DNA of 64,000 nt. Source: Archangium lipolyticum (GTDB taxonomy: Bacteria; Myxococcota; Myxococcia; Myxococcales; Myxococcaceae). Shown in pieces: positions 16,212 to 27,500 of this stretch. Both the position numbers and the translations under genes were made by a program. The stretch is taken from positions 51,340 through 115,339 of the forward strand of contig NZ_JANKBZ010000037.1 in assembly GCF_024623785.1 (NCBI RefSeq), read 5' to 3'. A model generated the notes under the pieces. It worked only from the letters and a program-made list of their open reading frames with translations. It was not told where the DNA came from and did no database searches. The number at the start of each line of letters is the position of its first letter. Within the stretch, counting starts at the first letter, position 1.

Positions 16212-18608
16212 ATGCGCTTCGACGACATTTCCATCGAGTCCACCCGCATCACCTTCTGGGGTCCGCGCACCGCGTTGGAGGTCCGCAGCCCCCTTCCCGG
16301 AGTCCTCCGGCTGCGCCACATCCCCTCCCTCGGCCACTCCTCGCGCGGACCCCGCGAGCTTGCGCCCAAGCAGTCCTGGGCCGTCGTGGAGCAGGGGGAG
16401 CGGCCCCTCTCCGTCCACCGCGAGAAGGACGGCCAGAGCGCCGTGGTGACCACGGAGGAGCTGTCCCTGGAGGTGCAACTCGCCCAGGGCACCTGGCTGC
16501 TGCGCGACGCCTCCGGCCGGGAGCTCGCCCGGTGCGAGGGCTTCTCCGGTGAGGCCATGCCGGACTACCCCGTCACCCGCTTCCGCTCGCGCCTCTCCCT
16601 GCACGCGCCTCCCGACGAGGCCTGGCTCGGCTTCGGCGAGAAGGTGGGCGCGCTGGACAAGCGCGGCATGCACTTCGTCTTCTGGAACACGGACGTGGTG
16701 CCGCACCACCCGGACACGGATCCCCTCTACCAGTCCATCCCCTTCAGCCTCGGCCTGCGCGACGGTGTCGCCTGGGGCTTCTTCCTCGACGAGTCCTGGA
16801 GGCTGGAGGCGGACGTGGCGGCCGAGGACTCCACGGTCGTGCGCTGGGACTCCACCGGGCCCGAGCTGGACACCTACCTCTTCGCCGGCCCCATGCCCGC
16901 GGACGTGGTGCGGCGCTACACCGCGCTCACCGGACGCCCTCCCCTGCCCCCGCTGTGGAGCCTGGGCGCGCAGCAGTCCCGCTGGGGCTACGAGAACGCG
17001 AACGAAATCCGCTCCGTCATCCACGGCTACCGCGCGCACAAGCTCCCGCTGGACTGCGTGTACCTCGATATCGACTACATGGAGGGCTACAAGGTCTGGA
17101 CATGGGACCGGACGCGCTACCCGGACCCGGCGGGGCTCGCGAAGGAGGCGGCCTCGCACGGCGTGCGGCTGGTCACCATCATCGACCCCGGCGTGAAGGC
17201 CGAGCCGGGCTACCCCGTCTATGAAGAGGCGCTCGCGGGCGACTACCTGGTGCGCAACGACCGGGGCAACGTGCTGCTCGGCGAGGTGTGGCCCAAGCCC
17301 GCCACCTTCCCGGACTTCACCCGCGAGGAGGTGCGCGCGTGGTGGGGCCGGCTGCACCGGGGCTTCGTGGAGGCGGGCATCGCCGGCTTCTGGAACGACA
17401 TGAACGAGCCGGCCTGCTTCCGGCTCATCAACGGCCATGAAACCTTCTCCATCATCTCCGCGCCCGCGACGGACATGGGCAAGGTGGCGGGGCCCACGCT
17501 GCCGCATGACGCGCGGCACGGCGACAAGCGCCACCTGGAGGTGCACAACGTCTACGCGCTGGGCATGGCCCGCGCGGCGTACGAGGGCCTGCGCCAGCTG
17601 GCACCGGAGCGGCGGCCCTTCCTCCTGACGCGCGCGGGCTCGGCCGGCATCCAGCGCTACACCGCGGTGTGGACGGGCGACAACTCCAGCTACTGGTCGC
17701 ACATGGAGCTGTCCATCTCCATGCTGTTGGGCCTGGGCCTGTCCGGCGTGTCCTTCACCGGCTCGGACGTGTCCGGCTTCATGGGCAACGCGACCGGGGA
17801 GATGCTCGTGCGCTGGCAGCAGCTGGGCACCTTCTACCCGCTGCTGCGCAACCACTCCGCCAAGGGCACCCGCTTCCAGGAGCCCTGGCGCTTCGGCGAG
17901 CCCTACCTGTCCATCGCCCGCGAGTGGCTCGAGCGGCGCTACCAGCTGCTGCCCACGCTCTACTCGCTCATGCACGAGTCCGCGCAGGAGGGCCTGCCCG
18001 CGCTGCGCCCGCTCGTCATGTACGCGCCGGGGGACACGGAGGCGCTGCGCATGGACGACGCGTTCCTCTTCGGCCGGGAGCTGCTCGTGGCGCCCGTGGT
18101 GCGCCAGGGCCGCACGCGCCGGCACGTGTACCTGCCCGAGGGCCGGTGGCTGCCCTTCTTCGACCTCGGGCTGTCGGGAGAGGCCCTCGACGGCCGCCAG
18201 CACGTCCTCGCCGAGGCGCCGCTGGGCTCGGTACCCATGTGGCTGCGGGCCGGAGGCGCGCTGGCCCTCACCGAGCCCGCGCAGCACACCACCTCGGCCA
18301 ACTGGGCGCACCTCACCTGGCACATCCACGCCGCCGAGCGCGTGGAGGCCCGCCTCTACGAGGACGCGGGAGACGGCTACGGCGCGTCGCGGCTGACGCG
18401 GCTGGCCGGTGAGTGGAAGGGAGACCGCTTCGTGCTGGAGCGGAGCGTGGAGGGCTCCCTGCCCCTGGCGCGCGAGACGGAGACGCTGTGCGTCTACGCC
18501 CTGTCCACGCCGCGCGAGGTGCTCGGCGCGCGGGAGCACCGCTTCGTGGACGGCCTGCTCCTGCTGGAGGTGGAGGCGGGGTGGAGCCGCGTGGAGGTCC
18601 GGCTCTAA
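16212..18608 (+). CDS. GH31 alpha-glucosidase
   Basis: A 798-residue glycoside hydrolase of family 31, retaining, expected to release alpha-linked glucose (or xylose) from oligosaccharides. Catalytic nucleophile Asp396 is in GFWNDMNEP and the acid/base Asp490 in VWTGDNSS; other family landmarks are LGAQQSRWGYE, VYLDIDYMEGYKVWTWD and SFTGSDVSGF. The N-terminal beta-sandwich and the C-terminal DUF5110-like strands are present, so the length is normal. There is no signal peptide, pointing to a cytosolic enzyme. It is divergent from the membrane-anchored protein upstream and has no sugar transporter beside it. Confidence 0.95.
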   Translation: MRFDDISIESTRITFWGPRTALEVRSPLPGVLRLRHIPSLGHSSRGPRELAPKQSWAVVEQGERPLSVHREKDGQSAVVTTEELSLEVQLAQGTWLLRDASGRELARCEGFSGEAMPDYPVTRFRSRLSLHAPPDEAWLGFGEKVGALDKRGMHFVFWNTDVVPHHPDTDPLYQSIPFSLGLRDGVAWGFFLDESWRLEADVAAEDSTVVRWDSTGPELDTYLFAGPMPADVVRRYTALTGRPPLPPLWSLGAQQSRWGYENANEIRSVIHGYRAHKLPLDCVYLDIDYMEGYKVWTWDRTRYPDPAGLAKEAASHGVRLVTIIDPGVKAEPGYPVYEEALAGDYLVRNDRGNVLLGEVWPKPATFPDFTREEVRAWWGRLHRGFVEAGIAGFWNDMNEPACFRLINGHETFSIISAPATDMGKVAGPTLPHDARHGDKRHLEVHNVYALGMARAAYEGLRQLAPERRPFLLTRAGSAGIQRYTAVWTGDNSSYWSHMELSISMLLGLGLSGVSFTGSDVSGFMGNATGEMLVRWQQLGTFYPLLRNHSAKGTRFQEPWRFGEPYLSIAREWLERRYQLLPTLYSLMHESAQEGLPALRPLVMYAPGDTEALRMDDAFLFGRELLVAPVVRQGRTRRHVYLPEGRWLPFFDLGLSGEALDGRQHVLAEAPLGSVPMWLRAGGALALTEPAQHTTSANWAHLTWHIHAAERVEARLYEDAGDGYGASRLTRLAGEWKGDRFVLERSVEGSLPLARETETLCVYALSTPREVLGAREHRFVDGLLLLEVEAGWSRVEVRL

Positions 18609-18721
18609 GCAGGTAGCCAGAAGTTCTCGAACAAATGGCGCAGCCAGAAGCCCTTGGCGAGGCAGCCCGCCTTGCGAAGGGCCTCCTCAGGAGAGAGGCC
18701 CAGCGATGCGCGCCGGCCAGG
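18605..18721 (-). pseudogene. In-frame coding-like extension after the stop of the 18722 gene
   Basis: Directly after the TGA of the upstream minus-strand gene the same frame stays open for 37 codons with normal GC-rich codon use and a protein-like sequence (GLSPEEALRKAG, GFWLRHLFENFWLPA), ending in TAG. It may be a fragment of another gene, or the original C-terminus cut by a nonsense mutation. I do not recognise the family. Confidence 0.35.
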
Positions 18722-19465
18722 TCAGGGAGCGACGACCTCACGGAACAGGAGCTCGCGCTCCACCTTGAACGACACCGGCTTCTCGTCGAGCAGCGTGCCC
18801 TGGGGCGAGTCTCCCAGCTTCAACCGGGCGCCCCGGACGTTGGGCATGTCATTCACGTCCACGAGGGAGCCGAGCGCGAGCTGCTCCGCGGTGAAGCGCC
18901 GGTCCTTGAACTTCACCTTGAGGACGTGATGGAAGTCCGGGCTGCCGGACAGCTCGTGCACGAGGAAGGTGTTTCCGGGCGAGCCGAAGACCCGGTACAG
19001 CAACCGCGGGACCGAGGCGCTGCGGGGGTGGAGCTGGCTGTGCCAGGGAACGGCCTTCACCTGGACTTCCACGCCCTTCCACTCCGGGCTGGCGGCGCCG
19101 GCCTTGGAGATGGACACCTTCAGGCTCTTGAGCTTCCCGTCGCGCACGGCGGACAGGTCGAACGGCTCGTCCGCCTGGAGGGTGTAGCTCCCCGAGGAGA
19201 AGTCGGGCTTGCGTGTCTTCCAGGCGGGATGGACCAGCTTCGCCGAGATGAACAGTTGCAGGTTGTCGGGCGGGGTGAACGTGGCGAGCGGCCACAGGAA
19301 GGCGGCCTCGGGCGTCCCCATCACCAGCATGGGATGGGTCCCCACCATGGACTCGGAGCGCACCTCGGTGGCCGGCTGGGGGGGAACCTCGAGGCGCGAG
19401 GACACAGGCGGCGTGGGTGCCTGCGCCAACACGAAATGAAAGGCGGGAGGAACGTCGGCGTGCAT
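18722..19465 (-). CDS. Hypothetical protein, beta-rich
   Basis: A protein of about 247 residues (252 from an upstream GTG at 19480) with no confident family. GGAG stands 8 bases before the ATG at 19465. The sequence alternates short hydrophobic strands and is rich in Pro, Lys and Val (SMVGTHPMLVMGTPEAAF, LKSLKVSISKAG, HHVLKVKFKDRRFT), suggesting an all-beta protein. No signal peptide, membrane helix or catalytic motif is visible. It is convergent with the GH31 gene and possibly cotranscribed with the cysteine-peptidase-like gene 72 bases upstream. Confidence 0.6.
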   Translation of the reverse strand: MHADVPPAFHFVLAQAPTPPVSSRLEVPPQPATEVRSESMVGTHPMLVMGTPEAAFLWPLATFTPPDNLQLFISAKLVHPAWKTRKPDFSSGSYTLQADEPFDLSAVRDGKLKSLKVSISKAGAASPEWKGVEVQVKAVPWHSQLHPRSASVPRLLYRVFGSPGNTFLVHELSGSPDFHHVLKVKFKDRRFTAEQLALGSLVDVNDMPNVRGARLKLGDSPQGTLLDEKPVSFKVERELLFREVVAP

Positions 19466-19537
19466 GGATGGCTCCATCACGGCGGGAAAGGACCGGGGCT
19501 GGAGCGGACTCCAGCCCCGGTCAACCCCACCGCGTGA

Positions 19538-20179
19538 CTAGAGGACCTTCTTGCGGACCGGCCAGTAGGTGCGGCCGTCGGCGGTCCACTTCAGCGAGCC
19601 ATCCGAGTTCTTCACGAACGGGATGTTGACGTCCTGGGCGACCGTCCCGCACTGCAATTCCTGGAAGATGCGAGCCGAGCCATCCGCGTTCCAGCCGTGG
19701 AAGATCATCGTGTGGCCCTTGTTGGTGCTGGCGTTGTGGGTGGTGATGGCATCACCCATCTGCATGTCCCAGTAGCCCACGCGCTGGGTCACGTTGGTGT
19801 CGCCGTAGATGGTGCCCGTCGTCCAGCCCGGACCGGGAACACCCCACGCCCAGGACACCAGACCCGAGCAGTCGGAGCGGTACCCGTTCCACTCCGCGGT
19901 GTTCGCGTCGCCGTTGCGCACGCAGGTGCCACCGCAGATGGCGTCCGGGCCGCCGTTCACGCCACCGCAGTACGGCATGCGCACGTCGACCCACCGCCAG
20001 GCCCGGTAGTCCACGTCACCACGGGTCAGCCCCTGCATCACCGTGGCCGTGGGCTCTGTCACCACCCCGCTCTCCGCGGCGTCGCCATCGGGCAGACCCA
20101 TCTCAGACCCACCGCAGCCAAACAGAGACGCCGACACGAGCGCCATCACGGTCGCCCGACCGAAATACTTCACGAACAT
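19538..20179 (-). CDS. NlpC/P60- or CHAP-like cysteine peptidase lipoprotein
   Basis: A 213-residue exported protein (MFVKYFGRATVMALVSASLF, lipobox LFGC at 19-22). A catalytic-type Cys104 occurs in RSDCSGLVSWAWG, the hallmark of NlpC/P60 amidases, and a downstream His is in NKGHTMIFHGW (about 156), fitting a Cys-His dyad. The family cleaves peptide stems of peptidoglycan. Two extra disulfide-type cysteine clusters (YCGGVNGGPDAICGGTC) precede the active site and are unusual. The start follows AGGGGAAGTCC. Likely periplasmic or outer-membrane linked. Confidence 0.78.
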   Translation of the reverse strand: MFVKYFGRATVMALVSASLFGCGGSEMGLPDGDAAESGVVTEPTATVMQGLTRGDVDYRAWRWVDVRMPYCGGVNGGPDAICGGTCVRNGDANTAEWNGYRSDCSGLVSWAWGVPGPGWTTGTIYGDTNVTQRVGYWDMQMGDAITTHNASTNKGHTMIFHGWNADGSARIFQELQCGTVAQDVNIPFVKNSDGSLKWTADGRTYWPVRKKVL

Positions 20180-20397
20180 GGACTTCCCCTCTTTTTTTTG
20201 CTCATCAGTTGTTGATGAGTGAATGTGAGTTACACGGAGAACTTCAGTCGCCAATGGTTCTGCTTCATTCTTGAACTGCAATACCCTTGACTGCGTCTGT
20301 CATTGATGGTTCAACGTCTCGTTGCTGGAAGGGAATGGAACTCGAGTCCCGCTCGCGCGCGCAACCGCGCGTCAACGGGAAGGAAGAGGGGCGGCGA

Positions 20398-21150
20398 CTA
20401 CCACCCGGTCGGCGGCACCGGAGCGCAGGTGTAGCCCGCCGGGCAGCTTCCGTTGCCGTCGCGCACCAGCTCGGTGCCTCCGAGCCGGGTCGTGCCCGAC
20501 TCCAGGTAGAGCGACTGCACGATGCTGGTGTCCGTGTTCCAGGGGGTGATGGTGATCGTGTTGAAGTCCTGACCCGCGGAGGCCATGTAGTTCCACACGC
20601 TGTGGTTCTGATCGACGCCCGGGGTGATGACGTTGAACGTCGCGCCGTAGTTGTAGAACTCGCCGTTGGTGTAGAAGCGAGCCTGATAGGTGGTCGGGAA
20701 CACGGACACCCGGTACTCCGTCCGCCAGACCGCCTTCACCGCGAAGCGCCGCTGCCCCGAGGTCGGAGACGAGCCGTACCACCACCCCTCGAACAGGCGG
20801 ATGGAGAATTGATCCGCCGACGGCGGGGTGGGAGGCACCGGCGTGGCGAACTCGTTCCACACGAAGATCATGCTCTTGCAGCCCGTGGAGGGCTTGTTGT
20901 TGGAGTCGTACACGTCATTGTAGAAGGAGACGTCGTAGACGTTGGCCAGGGAGGTCGGCTTCGCCGCCACCACGTAACGGCCCGCGGGCAGATTGCACTG
21001 CTGCGAATCCTGCAGCGGCGGGTTCAGCATCTGCTCGCTCTGACCGAGCGCCTGGCTCTCGACCTCCTGAGGCTGGGCGGACTCGGGGCCACACGCGGCG
21101 GTGCCAGCCGTGCAAAGGAGGAGGAGCAGGTTCTTGGAAATGGAGTTCAT
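20398..21150 (-). CDS. Hypothetical lipoprotein
   Basis: A 250-residue exported protein (MNSISKNLLLLLCTAGTAACG, lipobox TAAC). The mature part is aromatic and beta-rich (RLFEGWWYGSSP, ARFYTNGEFYNYGATFNV) and ends in PAGYTCAPVPPTGW with one late disulfide-type Cys pair. I do not recognise a family. The gene is followed after about 220 bases by the cysteine-peptidase-like lipoprotein on the same strand; that gap contains a GC-rich inverted repeat near 20352 but no clear terminator. Confidence 0.7.
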   Translation of the reverse strand: MNSISKNLLLLLCTAGTAACGPESAQPQEVESQALGQSEQMLNPPLQDSQQCNLPAGRYVVAAKPTSLANVYDVSFYNDVYDSNNKPSTGCKSMIFVWNEFATPVPPTPPSADQFSIRLFEGWWYGSSPTSGQRRFAVKAVWRTEYRVSVFPTTYQARFYTNGEFYNYGATFNVITPGVDQNHSVWNYMASAGQDFNTITITPWNTDTSIVQSLYLESGTTRLGGTELVRDGNGSCPAGYTCAPVPPTGW

Positions 21151-21362
21151 CGAGCTGTCGTCCTTGAGTGCTCTCGTTCGTCATGAACGATTGCCCTTCA
21201 AGACACAGGCAGGATTTTGGATGTCACATGCTCCACGAATCGTCGTTGCAGGTTCGGTCTTCTCGAACTTTTCTACCCCAACTACCCGGGTTGCTTCGTT
21301 CCACGCCGTGTCCCCCAGGCGGGAGGCTCACACCGAGCGGTCGTCCAACACGTCGGAGAGAC

Positions 21363-23047
<1,685 letters not shown>

Positions 23048-23122
23048 CCACCCCGGGAAGACCGCACCCGCTGCCGGGCGAAGCGAGGAGCCCGACAGCG
23101 GCGTGCTACGGCAGGGGAAGGA

Positions 23123-24391
23123 CTACCACTTCCCTTCCTTGTTCATACGGCCGAGCTTCTTGGACAGGTCCTTGAGCTTCGCGTCGGGCTTGCCCGAGCC
23201 GGACAGCACCGAGTGCACGGCGTTGCGGAAGTCGGCGCTCACGCGGCTGTACTTGGAGCCCGTCACCTTCGCCGGACGCGCCACCGCGTTGGTGAAGGTG
23301 TCCAGCAGGGTGCCGAAGAACGGGTTGGCCGCGAGGACCTCCTTGTCCTTGTAGAGGCTCACGATGGTGGGGTTGAAGGCGCCGAGGATGGCGCGGCGCT
23401 TCTGCTCCTCGGCGCTCGTCAGGTACTTCACCAGATCCGCGGCGAGCGCCGGGTGCTTGGAGTACTTGGAGACCGCGAGCTGCCAGCCGCCCAGCGTGCC
23501 GGTGGACTTGCCGTCCGCGCCGCCCTTGGGCAGGGCCACCACGCCCACCTTGCCCTTGATGGGGCTGTCCGGGGCGTTGGCCAGGGCCCACGCGTACGGC
23601 CAGTTGCGCATGAAGACCGCGTTGCCCGACTGGAAGACGCCGCGAGCGCCCTCCTCCTCGTAGTTGAGCACGCCGCGCGGCGAGATGGTGTCGATCCACG
23701 AGGCCGCCGTCTTCAGCGCCTCCACCGCCTTCGGGTTGTCGATGGTGACCTTGCCATCCTCGCCGACGATGGTCCCGCCGCCAAAGGAGTCGATCCACTC
23801 GAGCGCGTTGCACGTCAGCGTCTCGGCCGCCTTGGCCTCGAAGACGAAGCCGACCATCTTGGCGTTGCCGGCCTTGCGCTCGGCGTCCTGCACCGTCTTG
23901 GCCACCGTGGCCAGCTCCTGCCAGGTGGTGGGCGGCTTCTGGCCGTGCTTCTCGAGCAGGTCCTTGCGGTAGTACAGCACGCCCGCGTCGGTGAACCAGG
24001 GCATGGCCACCAGCCGTCCCTCCACCGTGTTGTTCTGCACGATGGCCGGGAAGTGCTGCTGCACCACGTCATTGGGGATGTGTGGCTTCAGGTCGATGAG
24101 GTGGGCGCCGAGGATGCCGGGCCACACGATGTCGATGCGAAGGACATCGAGGTCGGTCGCGCCCGCGGACAGCTGCTGCTGGAACACCGTGAGCTGCTCA
24201 CTGGCGTCCGTGGAGCCACTGACGAGCTTCACCTCGTTGCCCGTCTTCTTGGCCCAGGCCTCCGCACCCGACTTGCACAGCTCGAACTCCTGGCCAACGG
24301 TGCCACACGCGATGGCGATCGTCTCGGCGGCGGCCACGGTGGGGACGGCCAGGGTGGTGGCGACACTCATCGCCAGCATCATTCGACGCAT
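23123..24391 (-). CDS. Extracellular sugar-binding protein of an ABC transporter (family 1), orphan
   Basis: A 422-residue exported solute-binding protein, signal peptide MRRMMLAMSVATTLAVPTVAAA. It resembles the maltose/trehalose-binding group: GNEVKLVSGSTDASEQLTVF, LDVLRIDIVWPGILG, AMPWFTDAGVLYYRKDLLEK and AVFMRNWPYAWALAN are characteristic. The start follows AGGAGG. No permease or ATPase gene is within the window, so its transporter must be encoded elsewhere or it acts as a scavenging/sensing protein. The C-terminus is Lys-rich (SKKLGRMNKEGKW). Confidence 0.92.
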   Translation of the reverse strand: MRRMMLAMSVATTLAVPTVAAAETIAIACGTVGQEFELCKSGAEAWAKKTGNEVKLVSGSTDASEQLTVFQQQLSAGATDLDVLRIDIVWPGILGAHLIDLKPHIPNDVVQQHFPAIVQNNTVEGRLVAMPWFTDAGVLYYRKDLLEKHGQKPPTTWQELATVAKTVQDAERKAGNAKMVGFVFEAKAAETLTCNALEWIDSFGGGTIVGEDGKVTIDNPKAVEALKTAASWIDTISPRGVLNYEEEGARGVFQSGNAVFMRNWPYAWALANAPDSPIKGKVGVVALPKGGADGKSTGTLGGWQLAVSKYSKHPALAADLVKYLTSAEEQKRRAILGAFNPTIVSLYKDKEVLAANPFFGTLLDTFTNAVARPAKVTGSKYSRVSADFRNAVHSVLSGSGKPDAKLKDLSKKLGRMNKEGKW

Positions 24392-24458
24392 TCGGAATTG
24401 CCTCCTGTAGGGGGGGTAAGGACGACGCGCGGAAGCATCCCTCATTCTCCCGGCCCGG

Positions 24459-24492
24459 AAAGAAAAAAGGCCGCCCATGCGAATGGGCGGCC
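24459..24492 (-). terminator. Rho-independent terminator of the GH87 gene
   Basis: Read on the minus strand, GGCCGCCCAT and ATGGGCGGCC form a perfect 10-bp stem with a 4-base loop, followed by TTTTTTCT. It begins 27 bases after the GH87 stop codon and is the clearest intrinsic terminator in the window. Confidence 0.93.
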
Positions 24493-24519
24493 TCGGAGGA
24501 ATGAACCCGTGGATTCAGC

Positions 24520-27500
24520 CTACCAGTTGTTGCCGCCGCCGTTCACGATGGAGAAGCCACCGTTGCTCTGGTTGACGGCCTTGCCGCTGGGGGCGTTGTT
24601 CACCGTCACGTTGGTGAAGGTGCCGCTGCCCTTCGCGGTGGACAGGACCTGGATGCCGTAGGTCGTGGGGTTGGAGATGGTGATGTTCTCGAAGGCGACG
24701 TTGGTGAAGACGCCCCCGTTGTTGCTCTGGATGCTGATGCCCTGGTAGGTCGGATCGATGACGTCGACGTTCCGGATGGTGATGCCGTTGGTCGGGTTCA
24801 TGTCCGCGCGCAGCCAGATGGAGCCGAACTGCTGCCCGCCCCAGTAGGTGCCACCGGTGCGCACGAGCGTCAGGCCGTCGATCGTCGCGGACTCCATGGG
24901 ATAGGGCTGGAACTCGGAGCTGACGGTCAGACCGGGATAGGTGAGCGTGTCGTAGGCGATGCTGTTCTCGATCCGGTTTCCGCGGCCGCCGTAGATGGCG
25001 AAGCCCGCGGCGCGCCAGGTGATTTGAACGGTGCAGTTGCGGATGACATTGTTCGTCGCCGGGAACGGATAGAGGTCGGTCGCGGACCAGATGGCGAACG
25101 CGTCATCGCCCGTGTTGCGGGCGTGGGAGTTCTCGACGACGCTGTCCTTGGTGCCGTTGCAGAGGTTGACGGCGTCCGCGCCGGTGTTCCTGAAGCGCAC
25201 GTTGCTGATGCGCAGGTTCGTCGACTCGGCATTGCCACCGACCCAGTAGCCGCACTGGACGTGCTCGATCCACATGTTCTCGATGACGGTGTTCTTGTAG
25301 GCCGAGTTCACCCAGGCCTTGCCACCCTGGGTGCGCAGACCGTCGGTGTTGCCGAAGATGGCGAAGTCCCGGAACTGCGCGCCGTCACCGGTGATGATGA
25401 AGCCCGTCTGACCCCAGCCCGCGTCCTGCGCCAGGCTGGCGTTGTAGAGCTTCGTGTACCAGATGCCCGCGCCCTGGATGGGGATGCCCTTGACCTGGTA
25501 CTTGTTGGTCTGGTCGAAGACGCCCGGCGGGAAGTAGACGCCTTTGTACTGCCCGGCCATGGCCGCCATGATCGCCTGATTGATGGCGTTGTCGTCGGAG
25601 ATGCCGTCGTTGGGCACCGCGGGAGACCAGCTGTGTCCCGGCTCCGTGATGTCGATGTAGCCGGCCGGCTTGGGAATGGGGCCGCCGACCAGCTCGAGGT
25701 CGATGAAGTCGATGGCGTAGTACGCGGCGGTGTCGCCCGCGTCCTTCTGCAGACGGACGGTGGCACCGGCGGGGATGGTGGTGCTCAGCAGCTTGCTGGC
25801 CTCGTCGTAGATGCGGCGCGGGGCACCGCCCGAGGGGCTGTTGGTCTGGGTGTCATCGCCACCGTAGACCCACGCCTCCTTGGAGGAGAGGGTGAGGGTG
25901 GTGAGCTTGCTGCCGTTGACGTAGAGGCTCAGCGTCGCCGTGATGCCGCCGCCGCCGGGAGCGTCGGGGATGCTGTTGCGCACGACGATGGAGTTGGCGG
26001 CCGCGGTGGTGGTCCACTGCACGTACTGTCCCGTCGAGCTGAGCACGACCGCCTTGCGGCCGGAGGCCTCGCCCGGGATGGTGCCGAGCGCGCGGCTGGG
26101 GCCCTGGACCTGACCGTTCGTCGTCCCGTTCTCGGCCTCGTACTCGATCCACGGCACGTTGGCGCCACGGCCAACGTAGAAGCTGGAGGCCGAGGTGTTG
26201 TTGCTCTCCACGGCCTCGGAGATGGCGTTGGCGGGGTCGACCGTCGCGAGCACGGTGTGATTGCCATTGGTGGCCGTCCAGGTGCCGCTCAGGGTGACGA
26301 CGGTGGTGGCGCCAGCGGCGAGGGCCGTGGAGGACACGCCGTTGAGGGTCGTCGTGCCATCGATGACCAGCCGGACGGCGGCGGCGCTACCGGCCGCGTC
26401 GAGGCCCTGGTTGGCAATGGTGACCAGGAAGCTGACCGGGGCGCCCGCGGCGGGGGTGTTCGGCGACCAGGAGATGCCCCGGACGACCAGGTCCGGACCG
26501 GGCAGCTGCGTCACCGTGAGGTTCTCGCTGAGGCTGTTGTTGGCGTCATTGAGCTCGGCGATGGCGTTGTCCGGGTCCACGATGGCGGTAATGGCATACG
26601 TGCCGTTGGCGCTGGACCAGGAGGCATTCGCCGTCAGGGTCGCGCTCGCACCGGCCGCGATGGACGTCGTGGTGGGGAGCGTCGAGGCGGCGATCTCCTG
26701 GTTGTTGATGCGGAAGGAGACCTTGTGCACGCCGGCCGGGCTGGCGGCGGTGCCGTTGTTCTTCACGACCGCCTTGAAGGTGATGGCCTCGCCCTCCTGC
26801 GGAGGAGTGTGCGCCGCGGTCCACTGGATGTCGGTGACGATCAGGTCGGCCTTCTTCACGGCCGAGGGCGCGACGGTGATGAAGTCCAGGTTGATGTTCG
26901 CGCCGTCCCCGGCGTCGTACTGGTAGGTCACCTGGTTGGTGCCCGCGTTCAGGTAGAAGGTCTCGGCCTTGTTGGCCCAGGTGTCCCAGTTGCCGGTCGT
27001 GGGCAGGGCGCTCTGCACCAGCCGCGAGCCGTTCACGTAGACGGAGATGTTCGAGTCGGCGAAGCCGTTGCCATAGCGAAGGCTCACGTCGTACCAGCCG
27101 GCGCTCGCGACGGAGACGTTGAAGCGGGTGCTCGCGCCCTGGGCCCAGTAGCCCTCCACGAAGCCCGTGCCGCTGTAGTTGGCGTGGTTGGTGGTCACCG
27201 CGGCGCCGCCGCTCAGGGTGGCGGACTCCGCCTCGTACTTGCTACCGCCCGTGCTCGGCGCGTAGGTGGCGGTGATGGCCGCCGCCGCCGCTCCCATGGT
27301 GTACGTGGTCGAGGCCGCATAGATGTTACCGAAGCTCGAGGCCACGCCACCCGACCAGGAGCTGAAGACCTGACCCGCGGGCGGAGCGTTGGCCGAGATG
27401 CTCACGACCGTTCCGGCCGCGTACGAGCCACTGCCCGTGCCGTTGTTGACGGTCAGGGCATAGGTCGGCGTCCCACCGGACGGCGTGCCGAAGATCTGGA

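Noticed and set aside
15696..18539. 947-codon frame antisense to the GH31 gene
   Set aside because: Shadow frame; GH31 motifs, start and length are all normal on the + strand.
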